Assembly (NCBI GenBank): GCA_002493945.1
Contig: DLAL01000057.1
Location: forward strand, 24,594 to 88,593
Origin: Porphyromonadaceae bacterium UBA7048
Lineage (GTDB): Bacteria > Bacteroidota > Bacteroidia > Bacteroidales > Muribaculaceae
Direction of reading: 5' to 3'
DNA length: 64,000 bases
The notes beneath the pieces were generated by a model, which saw only the letters and a program-made list of their open reading frames with translations, was not told the origin of the DNA and did not search any database. How positions within the stretch are numbered: the first letter of the stretch is position 1; the number at the start of each line of letters is the position of its first letter. Below, piece by piece: positions 1 to 8,056 of this stretch. The translations under genes and the position numbers were made by a program.

Positions 1-121
1 GCTTGCTCCCCTTCCCGAACAGCTCGGAGTGTGAACCCAGACGGACGAGATATATGTCGTCGTGGTCTATCTATCTCTTTAAATCTTTCTTGTATTGCGT
101 TGACGGTCGAAGTGTTTTCAT
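1..121 (-). pseudogene. Remnant of a YafQ/RelE-family mRNA interferase toxin
   Basis: Reading left from ATG at 121-119, which overlaps the antitoxin stop codon (ATGA), the frame gives MKTLRPSTQYKKDLKR and then an in-frame TAG at 73-71. The same frame past the stop reads DDIYLVRLGSHSELFG. The first piece matches the usual N-terminus of YafQ-like toxins (a 'QYKKDLKR' helix). The second matches their C-terminus ('LVRxGSHSxLF'). The roughly 50-60 residues that normally lie between, including the central beta strands and catalytic His residues, are absent. I read this as an internal deletion leaving a dead toxin. The end of the frame lies beyond the window edge. Confidence 0.7.
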
Positions 122-375
122 AGTCCCGACGACTTGAACATCGCTTCAACAGAGGAGGTGTCGACAGGAGTTGCGTCGTGCAGTTTTCCGCTCCGCACCT
201 CTTCGATAGCGGCTTTGGTCACTTCGTTGGGCTCGTTGTACGCCACATCAAGAAGAATGCACTCGACGAAGTTGTTCAGACTGCGGTGCTCCTTGCGGGC
301 CATTTCCTTCAGTCTGTCGACCAGCTCCGTGCTGAGTCTGAACATTGTGGCTTTTTTTGGTAATGCTGCTTCCAT
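118..375 (-). CDS. DinJ/RelB-type antitoxin, ribbon-helix-helix, 85 aa
   Basis: A small basic-then-acidic protein. Residues about 8-45 (KKATMFRLSTELVDRLKEMA, then a second helix containing SLNNFVE) fit a ribbon-helix-helix DNA-binding fold, and the tail contains the 'EPNEVTKAAIEE' stretch typical of Bacteroidales DinJ-like antitoxins. Such proteins bind and neutralise a YafQ/RelE toxin and repress their own promoter. An in-frame ATG at 408 would add 11 residues, but it sits only about 13 bases upstream of the proposed transcription start region; I chose ATG 373-375. The partner toxin just downstream is broken, so this is probably an orphan antitoxin. Confidence 0.75.
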   Translation of the reverse strand: MEAALPKKATMFRLSTELVDRLKEMARKEHRSLNNFVECILLDVAYNEPNEVTKAAIEEVRSGKLHDATPVDTSSVEAMFKSSGL

Positions 376-394
376 AGTGCTATCATTTTGTTTG

Positions 395-426
395 CAAAGA
401 TATAACAAAAGTATTGCGTATGCAAA
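395..426 (-). promoter_or_regulatory. Bacteroidales sigma-ABfr promoter of the antitoxin gene
   Basis: On the minus strand TTTG (426-423), a 20-base spacer, then TATCTTTG (402-395). This matches the Bacteroidetes housekeeping consensus TTTG/TAnnTTTG with correct spacing, 20 bases upstream of the chosen ATG. Confidence 0.7.
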
Positions 427-476
427 TTATATCTCTGAAAAATAGGATGATGCGGTATTTAATCCGTGCCATACGG

Positions 477-1040
477 TCAGCGGCGCCGCTCGACGCGGAA
501 GATGCCGCGGCGGTCGGCCACTATGAAGTTGACGGGGATGTCGTGTGAATCGGATTCGATGAGGCCGTCGTCGAGGAGCTGGAAGTCGTAGCATACGCCG
601 ACGGTGATGGCCCGTGCGCGTGCGAGCAGGCGGTCGTAGTAGCCTTTGCCGCGGCCCACACGGTTGCCGCAGCGGTCGTAGGCTACGGCCGGAACGATGA
701 TGAGGTCAATGTCGGCTATGTCCGTGAGGTCGTCGCCGTCGGGCTCCTCGATGTGGAACGAGCCCAGATGCGTACGTGTGCTGTCGTAGGGGAGAATCTC
801 CAGATCAGGACCGTTCACGCGCGGAAGGTAGAAGTGCTTGCGGTCTTTCCAGCGCGCGATGAATTCGCGCGTAGAGAGTTCGTCGGGCAGTGAGTTGTAT
901 ACGAGTATGCGGTCGGCCAGAGTGAATGCCGCCATCGACGCGAGGGCGTCGAATACGCGGACTGCAGCGTCTGTGCGCTCCGACTGGTCGAGCAGGGTTT
1001 TGCGTGTACGTATACGCGCACGGATATCGTTTTTATCCAT
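477..1040 (-). CDS. 5-formyltetrahydrofolate cyclo-ligase, 187 aa
   Basis: Catalyses ATP-dependent conversion of 5-formyl-THF to 5,10-methenyl-THF in cytosolic one-carbon metabolism. The family signature GRGKGYYDRLL lies at about residues 129-139, and the N-terminal basic helix with RxRIRTRK matches the ATP/folate-binding start of the family. Length is normal. An in-frame ATG at 1070 would add ten poorly conserved residues; the ATG at 1038-1040 giving MDKNDIR fits the family better. It lies 33 bases downstream of the S41 protease gene on the same strand and is probably co-transcribed with it and the deaminase. Confidence 0.9.
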   Translation of the reverse strand: MDKNDIRARIRTRKTLLDQSERTDAAVRVFDALASMAAFTLADRILVYNSLPDELSTREFIARWKDRKHFYLPRVNGPDLEILPYDSTRTHLGSFHIEEPDGDDLTDIADIDLIIVPAVAYDRCGNRVGRGKGYYDRLLARARAITVGVCYDFQLLDDGLIESDSHDIPVNFIVADRRGIFRVERRR

Positions 1041-1073
1041 CGTCAGGTTTTCGGTTAACTTGTCGTGCAAATG

Positions 1074-2702
1074 CTAATCTGTGATGGGGGAGTCGGCGCC
1101 TCCCTCGTTGAGCTGCTTCACAGCCTCGATTACGACAGGGTCGGTGGCGTTGACCACCTCGAAGTATCCGTCCATGCCGATGATGTCGCGGGCTATGAGT
1201 GCCTTTATCTGATTAACAATCAGCGGAGCCGAAATGTTGATGTAGTACCACCGCGGAGCCACCTTGCCCTTGGCTGATGCATAGTTGACGAATGACTGCA
1301 GCAGTATCTGGTCTGACGGGAGCATGGAGAGCATCTCGTTGGTGTTGCGGCTCTCGTTCAGGCGCTCGCGGTTGAGGTCGGCATACTCGTAGGCGAAGCG
1401 GCGGAGCAGGCCTGCGTTGGCTACCTTGAGGTAGTACGACGTCACGCCTGCCGTGTCGGACGGGACGAAGACGTCGGGGATGATGCCTCCACCTCCGTAC
1501 ACCGGGCGGCCGGCAACGGTGTGGAATATCTTGGTCGAATCGACCTTGAAGCTGTCGGCGCTGAATACCTCGCCGCGGTCGTATCGGTCGAGGATTTCGG
1601 TCTGGTATTCGTCGTTCTTGCCGTGGGTGTAGCTCTTCTGGATGCAGCGGCCCGAGGGGGTGTAGTAGCGCTGCACGGTGAGGAGCATCTCGCTCGAATC
1701 GGGGAACTCGATGCCGCGCTGCACCAGTCCCTTGCCGAATGTGCGGCGGCCGATGATGAGCGCGCGGTCGTTGTCCTGCATGGCGCCGGCGAATATCTCG
1801 CTCGAGCTTGCCGTGAACTCGTCGACCAGCACAACTACTTTCTCGGAGGTGAAGTTGCCCATGCCGTCGGCGGTGAGGACGCTGTTGTCGCTCATGTTGC
1901 GCCCCTTGGTCATAACTATGATGTCGTGACGGTCAAGGAACTCGTTGGCCATCAGCACGGCCGGGCTCATGAATCCGCCGCCGTTGCCGCGCAGGTCGAT
2001 GATGTACGACCGGGCGCCGTCGTATTTGAGCTGTGCGAGTGTGTTGATGAGTTCGGCGTATGTGTTGTCGGAGAATTTGCCCAGACGCAGGTAGCCGATG
2101 GTGTCGTTGATCATGTAGGTGGCGTCAATCGGCGATACGGGTATTTCCGAGCGTACCAGGTCGAAGGTGAGGGGAGCCGCCGATGTGCTACGCTTGACAG
2201 TGACCTGCACTTTGGTGTCTTTGGGGCCGCGGAGCATCGAGAATACCTTGTCGGTGGACGTTCCGTTGCCGGCTATGTTCACGCTGTCGACTTCGATGAT
2301 GCGGTCGCCGGCCATCATGCCTGCCTCTTCTGCGGTACCGCCCGATATGACCTCGATGACGTAGAGCGTGTCGTTCATCATCTGGAACTGTATGCCGATG
2401 CCGAAGAACGAGCTTTCGAGATGGCGGTCGTTCTCGGTGCGGTCAGACGCCGGGATGTATGACGAGTGGGGGTCGAGGTTGGCCAGCATCTGCGGTATGG
2501 TCATCTCCACGAGGCTGTCGAAGCTGACTTCGTCCACGTAGCTGTCCTCGATGAGAGAGAATACTTTGTAGAGCTTCTCCCGTGCTATGTTCTCCCGGGA
2601 GCCTTTGTTGAAGTAGGCGCCGACCCATATGCCGGCTATGAGGAATACTGCCGCTACCAGAGGCAGTGCGAGCAGGTACTTTCTGTCGTGCATTTCAGTC
2701 AA
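1074..2702 (-). CDS. C-terminal processing peptidase, S41 family with PDZ domain, 542 aa
   Basis: Envelope serine protease that trims protein C-termini in the periplasm. An N-terminal membrane anchor (residues 10-31, rich in L/A/V/I) is followed by a CtpA-like N-terminal domain, a PDZ domain (about 95-175, with the GIG carboxylate-binding loop), and the S41 catalytic domain (about 195-370). The nucleophile is predicted as Ser299 in DEFTASS and the general base as Lys324 in RTFGKG; the spacing of 25 matches Prc/CtpA enzymes. A C-terminal tail of about 120 residues is common in Bacteroidetes members. The start overlaps the end of the upstream deaminase gene by 8 bases, which suggests translational coupling. 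Confidence 0.92.
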   Translation of the reverse strand: MTEMHDRKYLLALPLVAAVFLIAGIWVGAYFNKGSRENIAREKLYKVFSLIEDSYVDEVSFDSLVEMTIPQMLANLDPHSSYIPASDRTENDRHLESSFFGIGIQFQMMNDTLYVIEVISGGTAEEAGMMAGDRIIEVDSVNIAGNGTSTDKVFSMLRGPKDTKVQVTVKRSTSAAPLTFDLVRSEIPVSPIDATYMINDTIGYLRLGKFSDNTYAELINTLAQLKYDGARSYIIDLRGNGGGFMSPAVLMANEFLDRHDIIVMTKGRNMSDNSVLTADGMGNFTSEKVVVLVDEFTASSSEIFAGAMQDNDRALIIGRRTFGKGLVQRGIEFPDSSEMLLTVQRYYTPSGRCIQKSYTHGKNDEYQTEILDRYDRGEVFSADSFKVDSTKIFHTVAGRPVYGGGGIIPDVFVPSDTAGVTSYYLKVANAGLLRRFAYEYADLNRERLNESRNTNEMLSMLPSDQILLQSFVNYASAKGKVAPRWYYINISAPLIVNQIKALIARDIIGMDGYFEVVNATDPVVIEAVKQLNEGGADSPITD

Positions 2703-3126
2703 GATTTTCTATGTGGACACATTCGATGCCTGCGCGCGAGAGCAGGTCGATGCCGTCGCTCAGCCGGTATAGGTCGTTGAACACCACGCGGCGGATGCCG
2801 GCCTGAATGATGAGCTTGGCGCACTCCAGACACGGAGATGCGGTGATGTACAGGGTGGCGTCCTGGCTCGAATTGTTGCTCCGGGCCACTTTAGTGATGG
2901 CATTTGCTTCAGCGTGAAGGACATAGGGACGCGTTACGCCGTTTTCGTCCTCGCATACATTCTCGAATCCTGCCGGGGTGCCGTTGAAGCCGTCCGAGAT
3001 TATCATCTTGTCCTTCACCAGCAGGCAGCCTACCTTGCGGCGCACGCAGTATGAGTTCTCGGCCCATATGGCCGCCATGCGCAGATACCGCTTGTCGAGT
3101 ATTTCCTGTTTTTCTTCGGGTTTCAT
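2695..3126 (-). CDS. dCMP deaminase family protein (ComEB-like), 143 aa
   Basis: Zinc-dependent deaminase, probably converting dCMP to dUMP for thymidylate synthesis. The zinc-binding and catalytic signature is intact: HAE at 71-73 (His ligand and catalytic Glu) and PCLEC at 98-102 (two Cys ligands). A further Cys (C58) sits in the substrate loop. Length is typical of bacterial single-domain dCMP deaminases. First gene of the leftward trio deaminase-S41-cyclo-ligase. It diverges from lrgA, with about 180 bases between the two starts. Confidence 0.88.
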   Translation of the reverse strand: MKPEEKQEILDKRYLRMAAIWAENSYCVRRKVGCLLVKDKMIISDGFNGTPAGFENVCEDENGVTRPYVLHAEANAITKVARSNNSSQDATLYITASPCLECAKLIIQAGIRRVVFNDLYRLSDGIDLLSRAGIECVHIENLD

Positions 3127-3255
3127 AATACAAAATTACTGCTTTACAGCCAAACAGCCAAAGGAAAAGGGTGAAAAATTTCGTGCTTTCGGGCACTCTT
3201 TAACGGCGCACAACCCATATATGCGAGGATTGATGTATAAAATATATGACATTAT

Positions 3256-3287
3256 TTGGGCACATCGATAAAAAGGCTTAACTTTGC
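3256..3287 (+). promoter_or_regulatory. Promoter of lrgAB
   Basis: TTTG at 3256-3259, a 20-base gap, then TAACTTTG at 3280-3287. Full match to the Bacteroidetes consensus, with a predicted transcription start 15-20 bases upstream of the ATG at 3310. Confidence 0.7.
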
Positions 3288-3309
3288 GCCCTGAAATCAA
3301 TACGGTCCC

Positions 3310-3732
3310 ATGAAAATTACAGAATTCATGTGGCCGTATTATTATTCTTTACACAATATGATTGTACAGTTCGGAATATTACTGTCATTTCTTGCCGCCG
3401 GAGAGTTTATCGTCTGGCTTACAGGGGTGAATATCCCCTCAAGCATCATCGGCATGCTTCTGCTGACGGCATCGCTCAAGGCCGGAGTGGTGAAACCGCG
3501 GCACGTCGAGCGTCTCTCCAACTTTCTGGTCCACAATCTCGGCTTCTTTTTCGTTCCGGCCGGAGTGGGACTCATGAACTGCCTCGGCATCATCTCGGGC
3601 CAGCTTCTGCCCATCGTGGCGGCTTCGGTAGGCAGCACCGTCATCATCATTGCCGTAAACGGGCAAGTTCACAGCTACGTGCGCCGCAGGCTGGCGCGCC
3701 GTCAGCAATTACAGTCACAGACAGAACTCTGA
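3310..3732 (+). CDS. lrgA: CidA/LrgA family holin-like membrane protein, 140 aa
   Basis: Small integral membrane protein of the CidA/LrgA family, linked in other bacteria to control of murein hydrolase activity, autolysis and transport of small organic acids. Four hydrophobic segments are visible (about 17-37, 42-59, 78-95, 97-117), and the sequence has the family stretch IPSSIIGMLLL. A second in-frame ATG at 3358 (MIVQFG) would give the more usual length; the first ATG is kept because it follows the promoter closely. The stop lies 4 bases before lrgB, so the two form an operon. Confidence 0.85.
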   Translation: MKITEFMWPYYYSLHNMIVQFGILLSFLAAGEFIVWLTGVNIPSSIIGMLLLTASLKAGVVKPRHVERLSNFLVHNLGFFFVPAGVGLMNCLGIISGQLLPIVAASVGSTVIIIAVNGQVHSYVRRRLARRQQLQSQTEL

Positions 3733-3736
3733 TATC

Positions 3737-4432
3737 ATGGAATTTCTTACAGACAAGTTCTTTCTCATCGCCGTCACCTTCGTGTTTTACATCGGCGCAC
3801 AGATACTCCAGCGCCGCACTGGCGTCACACTCCTCAATCCCATTCTCATATCCATCGCCGCCATCATCTGCTTCCTGATGCTGCTTGACATCGACTACGA
3901 CACCTATCAGGAGGGCGGTGCGTATATCGACTTCTGGCTCAAGCCTGCCGTGGTGGCGCTCGGGCTTCCGCTGTACCGCCAGCTCCCGACCATCCGCAAG
4001 CAGCTTCTGCCGCTGCTTGTCTCCGAGCTGTGCGGATGTGTGGCCGGCATAGTGTCGGTGGTGGTTATTGCGCAGCTGCTCGGCGCCTCGCATGAAGTCA
4101 TCATGTCGCTGGCGCCCAAGGCTGTCACCACTCCTATCGCCATGGAAGTGTCGTCGGCTGTCGGCGGAATTCCGTCGCTCACGGCAGCCGTGGTGGTGTG
4201 CACGGGCATATTCGGCGGTATGGCCGGATTCAGAATCATACGCCTGAGCCGCATCAAAAGTCCTATCGCACAGGGCCTTTCGATGGGTACGGCCGCCCAT
4301 GCCGTCGGCACGTCGGCAGCCATGGAGCGCAGTGAGCGCTACGGCGCTTTCTCGTCGCTCGGCCTGACTCTGAACGGCCTCCTGACAGCTCTTCTGGCGC
4401 CCTTCATTCTCCATCTTATCGGGGCATACTGA
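3737..4432 (+). CDS. lrgB: LrgB/CidB family membrane protein, 231 aa
   Basis: Multi-spanning inner-membrane partner of LrgA. About six or seven hydrophobic segments are visible, with the diagnostic LAPKAVTTPIAMEVS near residue 128 and GTAAHAVGTS near 195, both hallmarks of LrgB. Length is normal. It is translated from the same transcript as lrgA. The pair is likely to act in cell-envelope homeostasis or carboxylate (pyruvate-like) transport; the family's exact substrate cannot be told from sequence. Confidence 0.9.
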   Translation: MEFLTDKFFLIAVTFVFYIGAQILQRRTGVTLLNPILISIAAIICFLMLLDIDYDTYQEGGAYIDFWLKPAVVALGLPLYRQLPTIRKQLLPLLVSELCGCVAGIVSVVVIAQLLGASHEVIMSLAPKAVTTPIAMEVSSAVGGIPSLTAAVVVCTGIFGGMAGFRIIRLSRIKSPIAQGLSMGTAAHAVGTSAAMERSERYGAFSSLGLTLNGLLTALLAPFILHLIGAY

Positions 4433-4462
4433 GGCCCCAGGGAATTTACCTCCGTTTCGGAT

Positions 4463-4493
4463 TTTGTCATGTGATTATTATTGTGTAACTTTG
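4463..4493 (+). promoter_or_regulatory. Promoter of panC-panD
   Basis: TTTG at 4463-4466, a 19-base gap, then TAACTTTG at 4486-4493, 24 bases before the panC ATG. Good match to the Bacteroidetes consensus. Confidence 0.7.
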
Positions 4494-4517
4494 CGGTCTG
4501 AAAAACTCACTTAAGTA

Positions 4518-5366
4518 ATGGAAGTAATCCGTACAACAGAGCGTCTGCGCGAGGTGGTCGATGCCGCCCGCGGCGCCGGACGCACCATAGGCCTGGTGCC
4601 CACTATGGGGGCGCTTCATGCCGGCCACCGTTCGCTGGTCGAACGTGCCCGCCGCGACAACGACGTTGTCGTGGTCAGTGTTTTTGTCAATCCCACCCAA
4701 TTCAATAATCCCGACGATCTGCGCACCTATCCGCGCACGGAGGAGGCTGACTGCGCCATGCTCGAGGAGTGCGGCGTGGACTACGCTTTCGTCCCGTCGG
4801 TCGACGAGATTTATCCCGAGCCCGACACACGTGTATTCGACCTCGGACCTGTCGCCGAAGTGATGGAGGGCGCCATGCGTCCTGGCCACTTCAACGGTGT
4901 CGCACAGATTGTCAGCAAGCTCTTCGCGCTGGTGCGCCCCCACAGGGCATACTTCGGCGAGAAGGACTTCCAGCAGATAGCCGTCATCCGCCGCATGGTC
5001 GAGCTCGAAGGCTTCAGCATCGAGATAGTGCCTTGTCCTATCGTCCGCGAGTCCGACGGTCTGGCCCTCTCGTCGCGCAACGTCCGCCTTTCGGCCGAAG
5101 CGCGTGCCGAGGCTCCAAAAATCCGTGAGATACTCCTTGCCTCGCGCGATCTCAAGGCTCAGGGCTACTCGCCCGTAGAGGTCGCACGCATGACCGAAGA
5201 CGCCATCAATGACACCGGAACACTCGAAGCCGAGTATTTCCGGATAGTCGATGCCGTGACCATGCAGCCTCTGGCACGCTGGGAGGACGCCGGAGCATGC
5301 GGCGCCGTAGGATGCGCCACCGTCTACTGCGGCGGCGTGCGTCTCATTGATAATATCACATATTGA
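4518..5366 (+). CDS. panC: Pantoate--beta-alanine ligase, 282 aa
   Basis: Joins pantoate and beta-alanine with ATP to make pantothenate, the precursor of coenzyme A. Visible motifs: PTMGALHAGH (28-37, the nucleotide-binding HxGH signature), SVFVNPTQF, the HFNGVAQIV pantoate-binding region, and the SSRN loop (about 190). Full length. The stop codon overlaps the region just before panD, which makes beta-alanine, so substrate supply and ligation are encoded together. The kinase for the next step (coaX) is also in the window at 14.8-15.6 kb. Confidence 0.97.
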   Translation: MEVIRTTERLREVVDAARGAGRTIGLVPTMGALHAGHRSLVERARRDNDVVVVSVFVNPTQFNNPDDLRTYPRTEEADCAMLEECGVDYAFVPSVDEIYPEPDTRVFDLGPVAEVMEGAMRPGHFNGVAQIVSKLFALVRPHRAYFGEKDFQQIAVIRRMVELEGFSIEIVPCPIVRESDGLALSSRNVRLSAEARAEAPKIREILLASRDLKAQGYSPVEVARMTEDAINDTGTLEAEYFRIVDAVTMQPLARWEDAGACGAVGCATVYCGGVRLIDNITY

Positions 5367-5374
5367 ACAGACCG

Positions 5375-5728
5375 ATGTTTATTCAGGTACTCAAATCGAA
5401 AATCCACCGCGTGACCGTCACCGAAGCGCGTCTCGACTATATCGGAAGCATAACGATTGACGAAGACCTCCTTGACGCCGCCGGAATCCTTCCCGGCGAG
5501 CGCGTGTACATAGTGAACAACAACAACGGTGCCCGTCTGGACACCTATACCATACCCGGCGAACGCGGCAAGGGCACTGTGTGCCTCAACGGAGCCGCCG
5601 CCCGTCTGGTTCAGCCCGGCGATATCGTCATCATCATGAGCTACGCCACCATGACGCCCGAAGAGGCCCGCGGATTCAAGCCCGCGGTCATCTTCCCCGA
5701 TACCGCCACCAACCGTCTTCTTTCCTAA
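5375..5728 (+). CDS. panD: Aspartate 1-decarboxylase proenzyme, 117 aa
   Basis: Pyruvoyl enzyme that decarboxylates aspartate to beta-alanine. The self-cleavage site Gly24-Ser25 is present in DYIGSITID, and the N-terminal KSKIHRVTVTEARL is characteristic. Start: ATG at 5375 gives the family-typical beginning; a TTG at 5363 overlapping the panC stop would add four residues. Lies 8 bases after panC, as part of one operon for pantothenate synthesis. Confidence 0.96.
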   Translation: MFIQVLKSKIHRVTVTEARLDYIGSITIDEDLLDAAGILPGERVYIVNNNNGARLDTYTIPGERGKGTVCLNGAAARLVQPGDIVIIMSYATMTPEEARGFKPAVIFPDTATNRLLS

Positions 5729-5746
5729 AACACACTCCAAGAATTT

Positions 5747-7099
5747 ATGTTTGAAAACCTTAGCGACCGCCTTGAACGGAGTTTCAAGCTACTCAAGGGT
5801 CAGGGCCGTATCTCCGAAATCAACGTCGCCGAGACTCTCAAGGAAGTGCGCCGCGCACTCATCGACGCCGACGTAAACTATAAAGTGGCAAAGACTTTCA
5901 CCGACCAGGTGAAGCAGAAAGCTCTGGGCCGCAACGTCATCAACGCCATCAAGCCGGGCGAACTCATGGTGAAGATTGTCCATGACGAGCTGGCCGAGCT
6001 CATGGGCGGCGATGCCGTGCCCCTGACGCTCACGGGCAAGCCTGCCATCATCCTCATGTCGGGTCTCCAGGGTTCGGGCAAGACCACCTTCACCGGAAAG
6101 CTCGCCAAGAAACTCAAGGCCGAGAAGTCGATGCGTCCCCTCCTTGTCGCCTGCGACGTCTACCGTCCCGCCGCCATCGACCAGCTCAAGGTGCTTGCCG
6201 AGTCAATCGGTGTCGACGTCTACACCGAGGACGGCGTCAAGGACCCCGTGGGCATAGCGCGCCGCGCCGTGGAGTACGCTAAGGACAACCGCTATGACCT
6301 CGTCATCGTCGATACGGCCGGACGTCTTGCCGTGGACGAGCAGATGATGGACGAGATCGAATCCATCAAGAACGCCATCAGTCCCGGCGAAATCCTCTTC
6401 GTGGTCGACGCCATGACCGGTCAGGACGCCGTCAACACAGCCCGCACCTTCAACGAGCGCCTCGACTTCGGCGGCGTGGTCCTCACCAAGCTCGACGGCG
6501 ACACACGCGGCGGTGCGGCCCTCTCTATCCGCAGCGTGGTCGACAAGCCTATCAAGTTCGTCGGCACAGGCGAGACCCTTGACGGCATCGACGTGTTCTA
6601 TCCCGTCCGCATGGCCGACCGTATCCTCGGCATGGGCGACATCGTGTCGCTGGTCGAACGCGCTCAGGCGCAGTACGACGCCAAGGAGGCCGAAGAACTG
6701 GCCAAGAAGCTGCGCCGCAACCAGTTCACCTTCGATGACTTCCTCAAGCAGATTAACCAGATAAAGAAGATGGGCAACATCAAGGACCTCGCCGCCATGA
6801 TTCCCGGTGTCGGCAAGGCCATCCGTGATGTCGACATCGACAACAACGCTTTCAACAGCATCGAGGCCATCATCTTCTCAATGACTCCCTACGAGCGTGC
6901 CAATCCCGATGTCATCAAGGGTTCGCGTGTGCAGCGCATAGCCCGCGGTTCGGGCCGCAAGGTCGAGGAAGTGCACCGTCTTCTCAAGCAGTTCGACCAG
7001 ATACGCAAGATGATGCATCAGGTGAGCAACATGGGTTCCAACCCTGCCGCCATGATGCGCAAGCTCAAGCAGGCACGCCAGCAGCAGCGCCGCCGCTGA
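5747..7099 (+). CDS. ffh: Signal recognition particle protein Ffh, 450 aa
   Basis: GTPase that binds 4.5S RNA and signal sequences and delivers ribosomes to FtsY at the membrane. N domain (1-85), G domain with P-loop GLQGSGKTT (106-114), DTAGR (about 189) and TKLDGDTRGGAAL (about 247), followed by a Met-containing M domain (about 300-445) with the RNA-binding region GSRVQRIARGSG. C-terminus is basic and Gln/Arg-rich. Normal length and architecture. Only 18 bases follow panD, so read-through from the pan operon is likely. Confidence 0.97.
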   Translation: MFENLSDRLERSFKLLKGQGRISEINVAETLKEVRRALIDADVNYKVAKTFTDQVKQKALGRNVINAIKPGELMVKIVHDELAELMGGDAVPLTLTGKPAIILMSGLQGSGKTTFTGKLAKKLKAEKSMRPLLVACDVYRPAAIDQLKVLAESIGVDVYTEDGVKDPVGIARRAVEYAKDNRYDLVIVDTAGRLAVDEQMMDEIESIKNAISPGEILFVVDAMTGQDAVNTARTFNERLDFGGVVLTKLDGDTRGGAALSIRSVVDKPIKFVGTGETLDGIDVFYPVRMADRILGMGDIVSLVERAQAQYDAKEAEELAKKLRRNQFTFDDFLKQINQIKKMGNIKDLAAMIPGVGKAIRDVDIDNNAFNSIEAIIFSMTPYERANPDVIKGSRVQRIARGSGRKVEEVHRLLKQFDQIRKMMHQVSNMGSNPAAMMRKLKQARQQQRRR

Positions 7100-7141
7100 T
7101 ATCATCCTACTTAAATCCAAGAGTTTTCTAAACCACACATT

Positions 7142-8032
7142 ATGACAGCGATTATCGACGGAAAAGCCACGGCAGCGGCCATCAAGGCCGAAATCGCCGA
7201 AAAAGTAGCGGCCCGCAAAGCGGCCGGTCTCAAGGTGCCTCACCTCGCAGCCATCCTCGTCGGACACGACGGCGGCAGCGAGACTTACGTTGCCTCCAAG
7301 GTCAAGGCCTGCGAGGAGTGCGGATTCAAGTCCTCGCTCATACGGTTCGAGAGCACTGACGAAGCTCCTCTCGATCCTGCGGTGCTGATGGCCGAGATTG
7401 CGCGCCTCAATGCCGACGATGATGTCGACGGATTCATCGTGCAGCTTCCTCTGCCCCGGCATATCGACGAACAGGCCGTCATCGAGGCCATCGACCCGGC
7501 CAAGGATGTCGACGGATTCCATCCCGTCAATGTCGGACGCCAGTCCGTCGGTCTTCCCTGCTTCCACAGCGCCACGCCGGCCGGTATAGTGGAACTCCTG
7601 AGACGCTACAACATCAGCCCTGCAGGGCGCCGCGTGGTCATCGTTGGCCGCAGCAACATCGTGGGCAAGCCTCTGGCCGCCATGCTTATGCAGAAGGGCG
7701 AAGGCGCCGACGCCACAGTCACCGTATGCCACAGCCACACCCCCGAACTGGCTCGTGTGACCCGTCAGGCCGATATCCTCGTGGCTGCGATGGGACGCCC
7801 CGGTTTCATCACCGCCGACATGGTGTCCGAAGGAGCCGTGGTCATCGACGTGGGCACAACGCGTGTCCCCGACGCTACGCGCAAGTCCGGCTTCCGTCTC
7901 CGCGGCGATGTCGACTATGAGAATGTGGCACCCAAGTGCGCCGCCATCACTCCCGTCCCCGGCGGCGTGGGCCCGATGACTATCGTTTCGCTTATGCTCA
8001 ATACGCTTCAGGCCGCGCAGAACCGCGACTGA
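7142..8032 (+). CDS. folD: Bifunctional methylene-THF dehydrogenase / methenyl-THF cyclohydrolase, 296 aa
   Basis: Interconverts 5,10-methylene-THF and 10-formyl-THF with NADP. The catalytic pair Tyr49 and Lys53 lies in TYVASKVKACEE; other family blocks are QLPLPRHI (about 101), the Rossmann segment GRSNIVGKP (about 165-173) and PVPGGVGPMT near 275. Normal length. Follows ffh by 42 bases in the same direction. Functionally linked with the folate cyclo-ligase at the left end of the window. Confidence 0.97.
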   Translation: MTAIIDGKATAAAIKAEIAEKVAARKAAGLKVPHLAAILVGHDGGSETYVASKVKACEECGFKSSLIRFESTDEAPLDPAVLMAEIARLNADDDVDGFIVQLPLPRHIDEQAVIEAIDPAKDVDGFHPVNVGRQSVGLPCFHSATPAGIVELLRRYNISPAGRRVVIVGRSNIVGKPLAAMLMQKGEGADATVTVCHSHTPELARVTRQADILVAAMGRPGFITADMVSEGAVVIDVGTTRVPDATRKSGFRLRGDVDYENVAPKCAAITPVPGGVGPMTIVSLMLNTLQAAQNRD

Positions 8033-8056
8033 GTGCCGCTCATGTGACACGCTCTC

